A stretch of DNA of 64,000 nucleotides, taken from positions 19,372,446-19,436,445 of the forward strand of contig OZ014411.1 of the NCBI GenBank assembly GCA_963965975.1. The letters run 5' to 3'. The notes under the pieces were generated by a model, which was not told the DNA's origin, made no database searches, and worked only from the letters and a program-made list of their open reading frames with translations. Below, one piece after another: positions 11,901 through 24,589 of the stretch (positions are counted from its first letter, which is position 1; each line of letters starts with the position of its first letter). A program made the translations under genes and the position numbers. The stretch is from Xestospongia bergquistia. Lineage: Eukaryota > Porifera > Demospongiae > Haplosclerida > Petrosiidae.

Positions 11901-14900
11901 TATCAATAATACTGGTGTTAATTTGTGTAGAGTTTAAAGAAGAGAAAGTTGGCAGTTGATCGTTTATCATTAAAAATGTATGAAGGTCACATTACTGCTC
12001 TTATTGGTCATAATGGAGCTGGTAAAACAACAACTATGTCAATTTTAACAGGACTCTTTCCACCAACATTTGGTACTGCATATATTAATGGACAAAGTGT
12101 AGTCAATGACATGGATTTGATTCGACATAACTTGGGTATGTGCCCTCAGCATAATATATTATTTGATCGACTGACTGTCAGAGAACATCTCAATTTTTTT
12201 GGTAAACTTAAGGTATGATTATTATATTACTTTGTATGTTATGGATTTAAGAAATTGGGGACAAATTATTCACCCACAATTTATAAGTTTCTATTATAGT
12301 AAATAAACTAGTATGTTTTAAGATGTGTAGTATAAATTTTAGAATTGACTGTAAAATATGTTTAGGTTATTATTATTGTATTTTAATGTCTTGTGAAAGT
12401 ACTTAGAAATTAGAATGGTGTAGGACCGACATGTTTTCTTTCCATTAATGTACATAATAAGCTACTGTTGTGCTTAGGTTATTTATATTTGTATATGTAT
12501 GACATATCTTATTTAGGGATGTCCTGGTCATAGAATCAAAGGAGAAATAAACACTTTGTTAAATGATTTACTTTTAGCTGACAAAGGGAGCACCAAAGTC
12601 TGTCATTTATCAGGTGGCATGAAGAGAAAGCTCAGTGTTGGTATAGCTCTAATTGGTGGTTCAGAGGTTGTGATATTAGATGAACCAACTAGTGGTATGG
12701 ATCCTTATGCTAGACGAGCTACATGGGATTTGTTAATAAAATATAAAGAAGGGAGGACTATTTTACTGACAACACATTTCATGTGAGTGTTATTAGTGTG
12801 TATATTTATATGCAAGAGGACTATCGCATTGCAAAATGAATGGTGTTAGTGACAGTATTGTGACTCATAACAGTAAAGGGAGCTTTTGAGTGACATAGCA
12901 CTCACTCTAAAATTTATTAGTTTTGTTGTATATCAGTGAGTAACATGTAGCATTATTTATAGTTGTATAGTTAATTCCCATAATAATTGCCATATAGTCC
13001 AGAACAATCTTAGGACCAACTGTCTCTGGCTGAAAAAATATAATTTTGTTGACATCTAAATATTATTAAATGGAAATTATAACTACTTCATTATACTTAT
13101 GATGCACTATAGGGATGAAGCTGACTTTTTGGGTGATCGGATTGCTATAATGTCTGAAGGAAAACTTCGGTGTAGTGGTACTTCATTATTTCTCAAGAGC
13201 AGGTAGCCCATTTATTAATGACAATTCACTTGTTTCTATAACATGTATCATCAGTCTCCATTTTTTCAATTGATGTAATAACATTGAATGTGATCAGATA
13301 TAGAGAAGTCTTTACATAAACAATTTTTTGTCCAGATATGGTGTAGGTTATCATATGACAATTGTTAAGGAACCTCACTGTAATCCTGCTGCTGTGGCAT
13401 CATTAGTTCAACAACATGTGACAGGATCAGAACAGGACAGCCATTCTGGCACTGAACTGTCCTTTGTATTACCATCTCAATCAAGCCATCAATTTCCTGA
13501 ATTCTTTGACCTTCTAGATGGTAACTTGACAAGCAATTAATACTTGTTAGATACTAACTTGCAACTAGTTAACTATTTTTTGTAGTAAAACGTGTTATAA
13601 TACACAACTAATTTACATTATGATATAGTTTGTTAATTCTATATAGAGCGAAAAGAACAACTTGGTATATCAAGTTTTGGTATTTCTGTGACTACAATGG
13701 AGGAAGTATTTATGAGAGTATCCTCAGGAACAGATGATATGTTACTGCAAGTACAAAAATCAAGGTAACTATAAAATATACATCAAGTCATCACTGTTCT
13801 GTTGTGTGGCTATACTTATGACTAATTGTTAAATTCATTTGTTATCTTATAATGACAACTCTTACCAGTGTTTTATGTGAATTCTTTTAGACCTCAAAGG
13901 CAATCATCACAACTAGATGATGAATTACTTGTTAATGATAAACCTATTGAACAACAAGAACTTATTAACAGTGAAATTATTAATGAAAGTAAGAGTGAAA
14001 CAATGGCTTGAATTTTAATCGTAATGATTGACAATAAAGTTTGCATTTTGTGTACATATTAACTATTATCGTATCATTGTTAGATGCTGTTAAAACTGTT
14101 TCCCACGACACTCCATTAATAGAATCTGCTACTTCTCCAGTATCTGTTCTGCCAATTACTGAGACTGTTTTGATAAAAGGTAACAGATTAAGTAATATAT
14201 ATAATATATTGTCTGGTGACATCAATTAATAATAGAATTTTAACAATTATTTATAGCAACAATATTACAGATTGGATACTAAATTAAAAAATCAAGAGCC
14301 TTTTTTCATAGTTAACAACTATCTTAAAATTCACTTGTTGCTAAGAACAGTCAACTATCTTGTATGGTTGCATTTTGTTAATACTTGGTTCTAAATTTGT
14401 TATCATTTTAAATAATATGGAAGTCTGACTAAACTCCATTTGCTTTCACTCTGATATATAAATAGTTAATTTTTAAAGTATTAGATTTCTCTTTTTTGTG
14501 GCTATTTTGATAATATTCATGAAATGATTGACATAAATAAGTATTCTATTGACTATACTCAATTAAAAATTCATGTGTATTATCTCCCATAAAAAATTAC
14601 TTTGTCAAAACAAACAGAATATATACACAAATGTATGATGTTTTATATAATTATTATAACATTACAGGTGTCAATATTGGTGTGAAATTATGGTTCCAAC
14701 AATTTGTGGCTATGTTCATGAAACGTTTTTACAACGCATTCCGATATTGGATGGCCATTTTATGGCAGATAATTATTCCCATTTTGTTTGTGGTTTTAGC
14801 TCTTGTTGTTGCAAAGTTAATGTCACAGTCTGGTTTGAATGACTCTAATGAACCCAGTCGAGTTTTGACTATTAAAAATTCTGCTCCATCTCATGATATC

Positions 14901-17900
14901 TCCTTCTTTTGGGCTGACTTTGCTTCATTGGAAAACAAATTTAAAATTGAGGTATTTTTACATTTTCTAGCTGTTAATCTGTTCAAACCTGTAGTTGTAT
15001 GACTGAGATATTGTACGTTACATTAAATTATGAGAAATAAGTAATAACTACAGTGTCATTTAGTGTTAATTTTCAAGTGTATTTCAGGTAGAAATTTACA
15101 TACATTAGGAATGTAAAGTTACAATTGGTGTTAGAGGTAATATAAATAATGCTTTTGTTTCTTTTTCAGCCACATGATGTTAATGTCTTAGGTTTTACAG
15201 ACTATATCAATTATACTGATAATATTATTGATATAGTTGATTCAGTGACTAATGATACTAGCGTTAGTCAATGTTGTAATTATAACATTCAATTATTGGA
15301 CAAATATTGTGTCTCCAGGACAACAGTATGTTAACACATGTACATAATATTTGCATAAGCTATATAATATATAATCTAGTGTTGTATTTACTATGATACT
15401 ATTTATAGAATGAATTGCAAAGTACTTGTTCAATGTATGAGAGTTTTGGTTATAAGGATTGTACTGAGTGTTTAAGGTGAGTAATGGTTAAATTTTTATG
15501 TACATATAATTGACTAATTGTTGAATGCAAAAACCAATAAAAAATGTGATACAATAAGAACTATTTGAAATGGATTACTAAAATAATTGTACCACTACAT
15601 GAAATTTAAAAAAAAATTAGACTGAATACTATTACTCACATAGAGGGATACAGCAAGAGATGATATTAATATTCTCTGATTCACAAGGTTAAATTTTGGT
15701 AAACTTATTCACAGTAGTCTTTCTGTCTGTGAATATTTAGCTTCATTAGACTGTATTTGATTTGTACCATAGTTCCTAATTTAAGAATCATTGTGACCTT
15801 TTATTTGACAATTCATATAATATACTTTTAGTATATTAAAGTCATAATAAAGTGTAATAATATTGACTGATCTGTGTAATTACAGTTTACTATCTAATTT
15901 ACTTCTATTTCTTTAGTTGTTGTGAAGCTAAAGGCAATCAGTACATGTACAGCTCATGCACTTCTCAAACTTTCTATGATTATTATGATAACATATGTCC
16001 CTATCCATCAGCTGTATCTATCACTGATCAAATAAATGATGTTCCTAATGGTTCTCTGGACAATATGAATGTATATGTTGCTGAACTGTTATTAAAACAT
16101 AGTATTCAGACTGAAACTTATAACTTCTTTTTACGATATCAGGTATGTTCATTATAACAATATCTTACTGCCTTTTTTACATTATTGATTATATTGTTTA
16201 TATTTAAATTATAACAAGTTTTTTGCTCTTAAAATATATTACACTACAAAAAACATTCTAGTATTTTTCAATTAACTAAAGCTTGTGAGTGTTCAGATTT
16301 TTTTTAACAATTAACCTCAGTTTGTTATTTAACTTGTAAATTATTGCATGGTACAGTGTACTTAGTACACTTTAATGTATGAAATGAGATGTTGAGAATT
16401 CTCACTGTAAATTAATCTATTTACTTTCTCTCTTAGCTGCTATCACAACAGTTAGATTGATATGATATTTTGTCCTTATAGGCAGGTGTTGTTCTCCAGT
16501 CTTCAGAGCCTGCATACTCAGTTTGTAGTTGTAATGGCAGCTTATCAAATACCACTTCATGTGATTCATCAGGTGAATGTCAATGCAGCAATTCAACTCA
16601 GTGTCAGGTTGGAAAAACCTCAGGACCAATTACTTCAGGAAAATTGCTTGCTACTGTGTGGTACAATAATCAAGTGAGATAATACATCTATTGATAATGT
16701 ATTATAGTAGTAAGTATATCATATACAGCATATAAAATTGTGCTTTAAGTATAGTACTGATGAGACCAATGATCATAGAACATGAATAGATACACTTTCT
16801 CTTTTAGCCCTATCACATGGCTCCATCAGTATTGAACAGTTTCTACAACTTATACTTAAAATCAAAGAACAGTGCTGTCACTATCACAGTTACCAATAAC
16901 CCATTGCCACAAGACAATAATAACCAGGTAGAATAAGATTGTTAATAATTTTGTGGCATAGCCCTATAAAATAAATATTTTATAGTTAATGTTAACTTAG
17001 ATTGTGTTTAGGACTTAGTGTTACTAATTATGTGTATTACCACATACCTAATTATGTTTGCACAGTATATATTTTGAAGTTAGGTTGCTATTATGCCAAA
17101 TTTTTTTGTGTTAAACTGTGTTTGGCCAAATTTTAGTAACCACAATGTAGGAGTGGTATTTTGTTTTATAATTATATATTAAGAAAAGTTTGTCAGATCA
17201 GATAAAGTTTAGTTCGAAAAAAGTGTGAAGTATTCAATACTTTAATAATATCAGTGACTACACTAACAGCCTATAAGTTTATATAAACTAAAAATTTATG
17301 CATCAACAAAATTATATTAGTGGTTATAGTACAGCTTAAAACATCACTGAATTAAATAAGTAAATACCAAATCTGAGCAGTTTAAAAAATTAATGGAGAT
17401 AATTGATAGTAGTTATCATGTATCATGATGAACACTTTCTATAGTGTATGGCTGCTGGACTGACTTACACAATTAGATTGTAACATTCTTTAGCATTCCC
17501 TTATTTTATTTGTGTCTTGTTTAGTATATTTATACAGATCAAACTGTGGATGGTTTCTCGACAGCATCTATTGCAATGTTTGGACTCAGTTTTCTATTTG
17601 CCAGTTTTATTGTTTCACCTGTTCAAGAGAATAAGTCAAAGGTTAATTTTATCATCACTTTAGAAATACAATATAGAAACGCAAGAAATATTGAATGATA
17701 AATCAACCATATAATAACAGTTGGACATGTCATGCTATAGCTCTCTTGGTTTAAGAGCATACATGACTTCAATATATCAACATAGAATTAATATCTATGT
17801 AACATGTTATTTTTAATGATATAACTTTATCTCTTGTTCTATAGACGAAACATTTACAATTTGTTAGTGGTGTACAATCCAGTTCCTACTGGCTAGCTCA

Positions 17901-20900
17901 CTATGCTTGGGACATTATTAATGCTTTTATTCCTTCGATAATAGCAGTGATAGTGTTTGCCTCATTCCGTATTGATATCTTTAAAGGAAACAATATGGCT
18001 GCTATATTTCTATTATTGGTAAATAAGATTCAATGTTTTGTGGTAGCATCATTTTTAATGTTACCCCCCTCTCTCTCTAGATAATAGGTTGTTGGGCTGC
18101 AATTCCTGTAAACTATATATTTTCTTATCTGTTTTCTAATTCTCTCATTGCCTTTATTTTAATGTTTATTTTCTTCTACTTTGGCTTTTTAGTAAGTATT
18201 AAAATAAGATACAATGAATAATACCAAAGGAATTCATAAATGGATTATTAATAGAATCTCTATTTTTTAGTTATTGAAGGTTATTATTGTTATTATTCAA
18301 GCGACTAATCATGAAAGTTTCGCCCAGAAGTTTCACTATATATTACTATTACACCCATCTTATGCGTAAGACAGTCTTGTCCATATTAATTTTCATTTTT
18401 AAATGCTTTATGTATATTTCTTTAGAGTTGGTATTGGTTTGACTAAAATCATTGATAATGCTGGTACTAAGAAAAACTGCGAACAAGATAAACCATTGTG
18501 AGTCTGTTATTATATTATCATTGTTTGAGGTAATATATTGTATATTCAATAGTGGCTGCAGTAACTATGCTAATAATGTCTTTCAGTTTTCTGATCCAGG
18601 AATTGGTAATATTTTCCTGTTTGTGATATTAGAGAGTGTATTGTTCATCAGTTTGACAATTTTAATTGAAGTAAGTTCAGTCAACTATTAGCCATAAACA
18701 AAGTCATTATTTTAATATTGTAAATGTGCTGTATTTAAATGCTTGTATCATGTACTCATTATAAACAAGTGCAACTTGAGATCCAATCATTTAACAAGAG
18801 CTATGTGAACAAAACATCAAGCGTATTGTAGTTATACTGTCCTTGAATATTAGTAAAACTATTTTTAAAGTTAGTGTACAATGTAGGACAATAATAAAGA
18901 TGTAATACAGTTATTCAAGTTACTATTATATTTATCATTATTGTTAGTAGTAATAGTAGTTAGTGATGCCTTTTATTCATACATATAGAGACAGTTTTTT
19001 GTTCCTGAAATCAAAAGAATGATTCGTCACTCTAAACAAATATCAGTCAATGACTCAGAAAATGATACAATAACTTACCCTGGGGTAAAAAACTATATTA
19101 TATACTTACAAATCTATTTATAACATTGCATTAGTGCATGATTCTAACTATTACATAACTTACATCTTTTATATACTATTACTTCTTATAAAGTCATAGT
19201 TATAAATGTGAATATAACTTCATAATCTTTGTTTTTACATAGTCAATTTTTTATTAATGCTGTATTTATTAATACAGGAGGATAGTGATGTAGCTGCTGA
19301 AAGAAGAAGAGTTAACTCTATGACTGCATTCTCTCAGTCAGATGCTGTTGTTATTAAGAATTTAGTCAAAGTGATAGATAGTCATGCATAATTATTTCTA
19401 CTCTGTTTTTTTATTCATTAGCTTATTGACTTTGTAATAAAGTTATATATATATTTCCTTGTTCTAATAGGAGTATAAACCAATTACAGATGTCATGTGT
19501 CCCTGTTGTCCTTGTTGTCATAACAGATGTAAACTAGCAGTCAATTCAGTCAATCTAATTATTCCAAATGGAGAATGTTTTGGTTTACTTGGTGTCAATG
19601 GAGCTGGTAAGACCACCATCTTCAAGATATTAACTGGAGACATTACCTCTACTTCTGGAACATCTGTATTAGCTGGCTATGATATTAGGTACTTTACATT
19701 GGATAAAAGACTGATTCAATAACATTATACTTTATTAATAGTGGGTAGCTATTTATGATGTGTAGCTATTATTATTTGGTGTATTTGACTAATACATCTG
19801 TGATATAAATCTGTATTGATTGTAATAATAATGAGAGCCCTAGTCTCTAACCTATGTTACTGACCACAAATGATGTGATCTATTGAACCAATTATACTCT
19901 ATTTTTTGTTAACATATTCTATTATTATAGTACTGCATTACTTCAAGCACAACAATGTATTGGATATTGTCCTCAGTTTGACGCACTAATTGAGAGACTA
20001 ACTGGCCGCGAACTATTGACAATATTTGCTCGACTAAGAGGAGTTCCTGAAGCAGCCATCAAAGAAACAGTGCAATTTCAGATTGATCGTTTGGGCTTAA
20101 GTAAATATGCCAACAAGTTATGTGGAAAATATAGGTCAGTGATTTTTTTAAAACACACAAATAAGAAAAATAAGATGAACACTTGGTCCTAAACATCACA
20201 AAATTAATACACAACTCTAAAGTCATAACTAACATGGAATATTACTAAAAGTAAATAAAATATTTTCTGAGAAAATGAAGTAAATGTAGGGATGGCTAGT
20301 ATAAGTCTAATACAAAGAAAAGAATAAGATTCTAGGAATGGCAATTGCACCAACCATACATAATAGAATAGGCACAAAATTCAAAAATATATCACTAATA
20401 TAGTTTAGATAATTGGTGAGCATCCTTAATTGTTTGTTGCAAATGTAGGAACGATGTAATTGCCATCCCTACTATCTTGTTTTCATTAGTTGTGTTGGAT
20501 TGATATTATCCATTCCTATACTTACCTCATTTTTTGGAAATATTATATTTATTTATTTACTTAATTTTTTTTCAAACTTTTGATGCTCAATAGTGAAAAC
20601 TAGCATGCTGGAAGGGAATGTAGTTCCATGTTTAACCAGAAAAATATTTTTTTACACATGGTGATAAATATATTATGATTAATTACTAATTAAATATAGC
20701 AATAACAGGAAAGTAGCTGGAAACTTGGAAATATTCCATCATGAGTTCTGGACAAAAAGGATATTTATTTTTTACTGTCAGTATGCATTTCAATTTATGA
20801 TCCAGACATCCTTACATAGGTACTGCTATCTTATGCCTGATAACCTTTACCTTAAACAATATGATTTAAGCTATTTTTTGAACTAACCATAATGCAATGA

Positions 20901-22300
20901 CCTACAACTAAATGTAGGAAACTCAATTTATTATGGGATTGTTCTTGTAGTGGTGGTAACAAGAGAAAACTCAGTGTTGCCATTGCCCTTGTTGGCAATC
21001 CACCTATTTTGCTTCTTGATGAACCAACTACTGGTATGGATCCAGCAACACGACGATTGTTATGGGATGTTCTCATTGGTGTTATTAGAGAAGGCAGGAG
21101 TGTAATATTGACCTCTCATAGGTAAGAAGGATTTCAATAATGACATACTAATGTCATGTTCTGTTTACAGTATGGAAGAATGTGAAGTATTGTGTACTAG
21201 ACTGGCTATCATGGTCAATGGTGTCTTTAAATGTTTAGGAAGTTTGCAACATCTTAAGAGCAAGTTGGTTATTTTGTTTGTTATTGTAGTACATTGCTGA
21301 GTGATAGATACATTAGGTCTTGTTTAATATTATAAGATATGTATAGTATGGTGGTAACTTTGAGTAGCATAGATATTTGTTTAGATATTAGTATTATGAT
21401 GTTTTAATGACAAATCAAAGTTCAATATTTTATTTTACCAGATTTGGGTCAGGGTATACTCTTCAAATTAAAATTCAACCCCAAATGAAAATAACTGAAA
21501 GAAATGTTACTGATCCTCACACTTTACATGAATCTCAGCCTCTTTTAAGAACCAAAACAACAGTCTTTGAAAGTCGAAATACTTATGATGCTACAGAGTT
21601 GAAACAATTTGTTGCCAATCAGTTCTCAGGATCGGTTCTGGTGAAAGAACATCAGGTATAATAAATAATAACAATATGAAAATATTGGTACTATGACTTG
21701 ACTTAATAGATATCATTTAGTTTGAATGCAATTGCACTATTTTTATTTAATATACACAAGTATTATCATGTATAGAAAAGTTCTGTAGCTTTGACTTCAC
21801 TGACTTCTTAATTGTTAACAGTTTAATTTTTCTCTATATATCTTATTTTATAGGGGTCTGTGACATACCAGATACCAGCTGAAGGAATGACTTGGTCATA
21901 TTTGTTTCGTTCTATTGAACAGAGTAAGGAACAGTTGCATATAATTGACTACAGTATCAGTCAGACTACACTAGAGCAGGTATGTTTCTCTCGACCATGT
22001 GTAAATATATGAATATCAGTAGAGTTTTAAAGGCTGGAATATAATGATACTGTTTGCTTACTTAACATTAGATAATCATTTTTATTATAATATATAAAAT
22101 TGTTATTTCTTGACATCAAATTTCAAGAACTCAGTAAGAATTTTTAGTTTCACCAGTTTAGTGTACATCTACATGCATTATAATGTTAGACATCTATGTG
22201 GACAATAACAATAGTTTAATTTTGAAAATTATACTTTATATTATTTTTTTAGGTTTTTATCAATTTTGCTCAAGAACAAGAAGAGGCACAAAAAATGTAA
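5912..22300 (+). CDS. ABCA-subfamily full ABC transporter, ABCA3-like
   Basis: A full-size membrane lipid transporter (two transmembrane halves, two ATPase domains). I modelled 41 exons with GT/AG junctions that keep phase throughout, totalling 5673 nt (1890 residues plus stop). Exon 1 is 5912-5995, exon 2 6541-6614, exon 3 7694-7824; the last is 22253-22300. The start is the first ATG after an in-frame TAA, and the N-terminus [20 protein letters not shown] is the typical ABCA opening. Residues 1-510 hold TMD1, with the [11 protein letters not shown] motif. NBD1 lies near residues 515-730 and NBD2 near 1530-1790. Between them are a second first-helix (about 900-950), a Cys-rich exoplasmic loop (about 990-1200) and TMD2. 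[14 protein letters not shown] after NBD1 is close to human ABCA3, so I favour that group; the substrate (phospholipid or sterol) is not readable from sequence. No breaks were found. Confidence 0.95.
7327..7576. mobile_element. MITE-like foldback element in ABCA intron 2
   Basis: About 250 bp without coding capacity. The ends are imperfect inverted repeats: the left end reads acctgatttacaaaaaggga and the right end is a decayed reverse complement of it. Internal AAGACATCTCAATAA and TTAAGATGTTTTAACAGTGG are also inverted. The same element, better preserved, lies at 54799-55041. Confidence 0.7.
9700..9850. repeat. Low-complexity TAT/ATAGT repeat in ABCA intron 8
   Basis: Irregular repetition of tatagtataata, tagtgtagtatatta and ttatatgttgtgttat units. 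No coding potential and no clear single period. Confidence 0.7.
11174..11206. repeat. (CA)n microsatellite in ABCA intron 11
   Basis: Interrupted CA dinucleotide run just before the exon 12 acceptor region. Confidence 0.85.
11931..13202 (+). other. ABCA nucleotide-binding domain 1 (exons 14-16)
   Basis: The first ATPase domain has all key motifs: Walker [11 protein letters not shown] (exon 14), Q-loop in GMCPQHN, signature [12 protein letters not shown] (exon 15), Walker [14 protein letters not shown], and the H-loop histidine in LTTHFM at the exon 15/16 junction. The exon boundaries are 11931-12212, 12517-12782 and 13113-13202. Nothing catalytic is missing. Confidence 0.95.
20286..20472. 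mobile_element. MITE-like element in ABCA intron 36
   Basis: Bounded by 11-bp inverted ends, GTAGGGATGGC on the left and GCCATCCCTAC on the right, about 187 bp in all with no ORF. Related sequence (aatggttaattgca, tacaaagaatgcaaac, catccctacataatagcata) recurs near 47041-47140. Confidence 0.55.
20593..20775. repeat. Dispersed repeat, copies at 41075-41240 and 50690-50760
   Basis: Shared landmarks with 41075-41240 are CTAGCATGCTGGAAGG (or a variant), TTCCATGTTTAACCAG, a taatt-rich stretch, AACAGGAAAGTAGCT and GGAACTTGGAA, ending with a tggacaaaaagg-type sequence. The 50690 copy keeps the last third (GCTGGGAACTTGGAATTG, CATGAGTTCTGAACAACAAGG). Non-coding. It lies just left of the ABCA sequence that reappears in the pseudogene at 30385. 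Confidence 0.6.
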
Positions 22301-22559
22301 ATACATGAAGTGTTGAAACACTACTTGTTATGTGTGTTATTTTACTTTACATATTTAGCTAACTATTTGTAATAATTTTTAAGTTTTGAACAACAATTAA
22401 AACTCATTGGAAATATTTATATTGACTACTACCATTAAAACAAATAATATAAAAGAATAACTCCTGTAGCATGCAGTTTATAATTTAAAGAAACAATGGT
22501 GATAGATTCCATTAATGTAATATGATTATAGGAATTAGAAGAGATATGCATTATGTAAG

Positions 22560-24513
22560 TCTAGTATTTATATTTGAATTTCAGCTTTCAAGTTTTCAAT
22601 AAAGTCATCATAGTCATTGTCAGAGATCCTTCCTCCCAGTACTCAACCATTTGAAGTGGAAAGAAGTAACTGTTTTAATTTTTAACAGTTATTTATATTT
22701 GTGGAATTTATAAGCTGTGAAAATAAAACATACTTTATCATCCACATGCTTCTCCAGAGCATTTTGATAGAGACAATGCATATATCCAAATTTAGGGTAA
22801 AATAGACATAGTTCCACACAGTGCGATCATTTTTAATATGATGATCAAAACCCTACAATGTGGAATGCAATAAATAAAAAGGTAGTGTCCATATAATTGT
22901 TTAGCAATAGTTACTTTAGTATGCTTGTGTTGTTCAAATGTATATCATTGTGAATGCCACTAATAAAGCAATAGTTTCATCCTTTTTAACATTGTTCTGG
23001 AGATTAATTGGACTAAAAGTTATATGTACCCACTACCATTCACTTGTGAGATACACACACACACAATAATACATATACATACACATACATACATACATAC
23101 ATACATTAAAAAATTAAAAACACAGTATATTAAAGACTAACGCAAAAGTATGTATGCATTATTTGACTTACTTCAAAAGCTATGACATAATATTTAATAT
23201 TTATGTTGTTATACTACCTCCTACTTCTAGTGTGTCTACCAATGCCATTTTAATAAAAAAGAAATAACACTATTTAAATGTTACAAAATAGTCCTGTGAA
23301 TAGCCAGTCCAAGTATTCTCACAGAGATCAATTAAATAGCTGAAATTAAATAGATATACTCACTTTATGAAAAATTAAAGATATTGAATATGAACATACT
23401 TGGGTAACAAAACTGAGTAAATGTTTCTCCTTTGTCTCTTTAACATAAGGTTTGTTAGAATCATACTTGAAATTATTCTGAAAATTGAGTCTAAACAATG
23501 AAATCAACATTAAGTGTATCATAATTACAGGTATCAAATACCACAGTAGCAGTGGTACATCGAATATCTTTTGTAATTGCAATGAGGTTATTTTTATTGT
23601 TGTTGCATTCTCTATATTTTCTTGTAGTGGCATACACTGGTGGACCTAGTTTTACATGCATTATGATAAAGATTTTGGCGGTTCATCATTTTGTATGTCA
23701 CAAACACTTATAATCAGAGCAAACCTCTTTCCCATACAACTTAAATAAAGGTGTTGACATAGTCCTTGATAGTCTGTTAATTTTGGATTACAACTCACAA
23801 TTTTGCTATAAGTTTTGGATATCTTAGTAATATGTTTGGCTTCTCTAGTAAGAAGTATTCAGCTACCTTCCATACAATCAATATAAAGTGGATGATACTC
23901 AGAATATAGAGAAGACACATAAATACTATACAGGTATGTCAAGGATTGTAATGACAGTAAATGAATCATTTCTGTCGTTAAAAGCTGTGGAAATATGAAT
24001 TAAGATAAAGAGTTACATAATTATGTGATTGCTTTTTATGCTTTTGTTTATCATAATTATAACAGTTATAGGATAACAATGTTAGTGTTTAATAGTTCAA
24101 TGACTATTGAAAAATAATTAGTTCCAACTATCCTACTTTACTTTAAAAACAAAATACTCATTTAAAAATAACAATTTGTTATGTGCTGTATTGTACAGAA
24201 AAATACAACTTACAAAAGCAAAAGTACATTCTATTTTTCTTGTATAATATATACAAGTCCAAAATTTTACTATAACTGATCAAGAAGTATAGTCTGCACA
24301 TTTTACTTAAAAGCTGAGAAATGAAAATTAAACAGAAGGCTAGTAATGAGAAATCCAGTGTATTTTTAAAAAGATACATTTCATTTTATTAACTGTGGCT
24401 TGTTTCTATTCCAATGCAGATATGTACACAGCAAGTTCCTTGCTTTTGTTGTCAGTCTCTTTTAACATTACTTCCAGTAACTCAATAGCTGATATATGAA
24501 CATATGTTAGTCG
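22560..24513 (-). pseudogene. IP3-receptor-like pseudogene, 3' part (block 1)
   Basis: Minus-strand copy of the C-terminal exons of the gene at 32065-53270, in the same order. It has the last exon (about 22575-22670), the CFICG zinc-finger exons (about 22740-23010), pore-region exons (about 23215-23340), a transmembrane exon (about 23400-23640), the loop exon (about 23780-24000) and a piece matching about 36010-36110 (24412-24513). The last exon has a one-base deletion near 22650, turning the FPLRMAKVLGG-type frame into FPLQMVEYWE. The exon with the first pore helix has lost its middle. Several intermediate exons are absent. It begins only about 260 bp after the ABCA stop codon, tail to tail with that gene. 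Confidence 0.85.
23051..23105. repeat. (AC)n/(CATA)n microsatellite
   Basis: A run of ac dinucleotides followed by catacatac tetranucleotide repeats, within a pseudogene intron. Confidence 0.85.
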
Positions 24514-24589
24514 ATCAATAATGAAGTAGGTCCTATTATTATCTTGTTCATAAATGAAACTTTTTTCGAAAACTAATCTCATAATTGCT

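Larger units (their letters stand above)
19471..21263 (+). other. ABCA nucleotide-binding domain 2 (exons 35-38)
   Basis: The second ATPase domain has Walker [11 protein letters not shown]-loop GYCPQFD, signature [12 protein letters not shown] split by an intron, Walker [14 protein letters not shown] and H-loop LTSHSMEECE. It is preceded by a Cys-rich CPCCPCC run. Exons are 19471-19688, 19931-20134, 20951-21121 and 21171-21263. Intron 36 (20135-20950) is long for this gene and carries two repeats. Confidence 0.95.

Noticed and set aside
16462-16677. Plus-strand ORF over ABCA exon 25
   Set aside because: Wrong frame. The exon 16482-16673 in the spliced frame gives the Cys-rich loop and keeps phase with both neighbours; a similar shadow is seen at 26097-26288.
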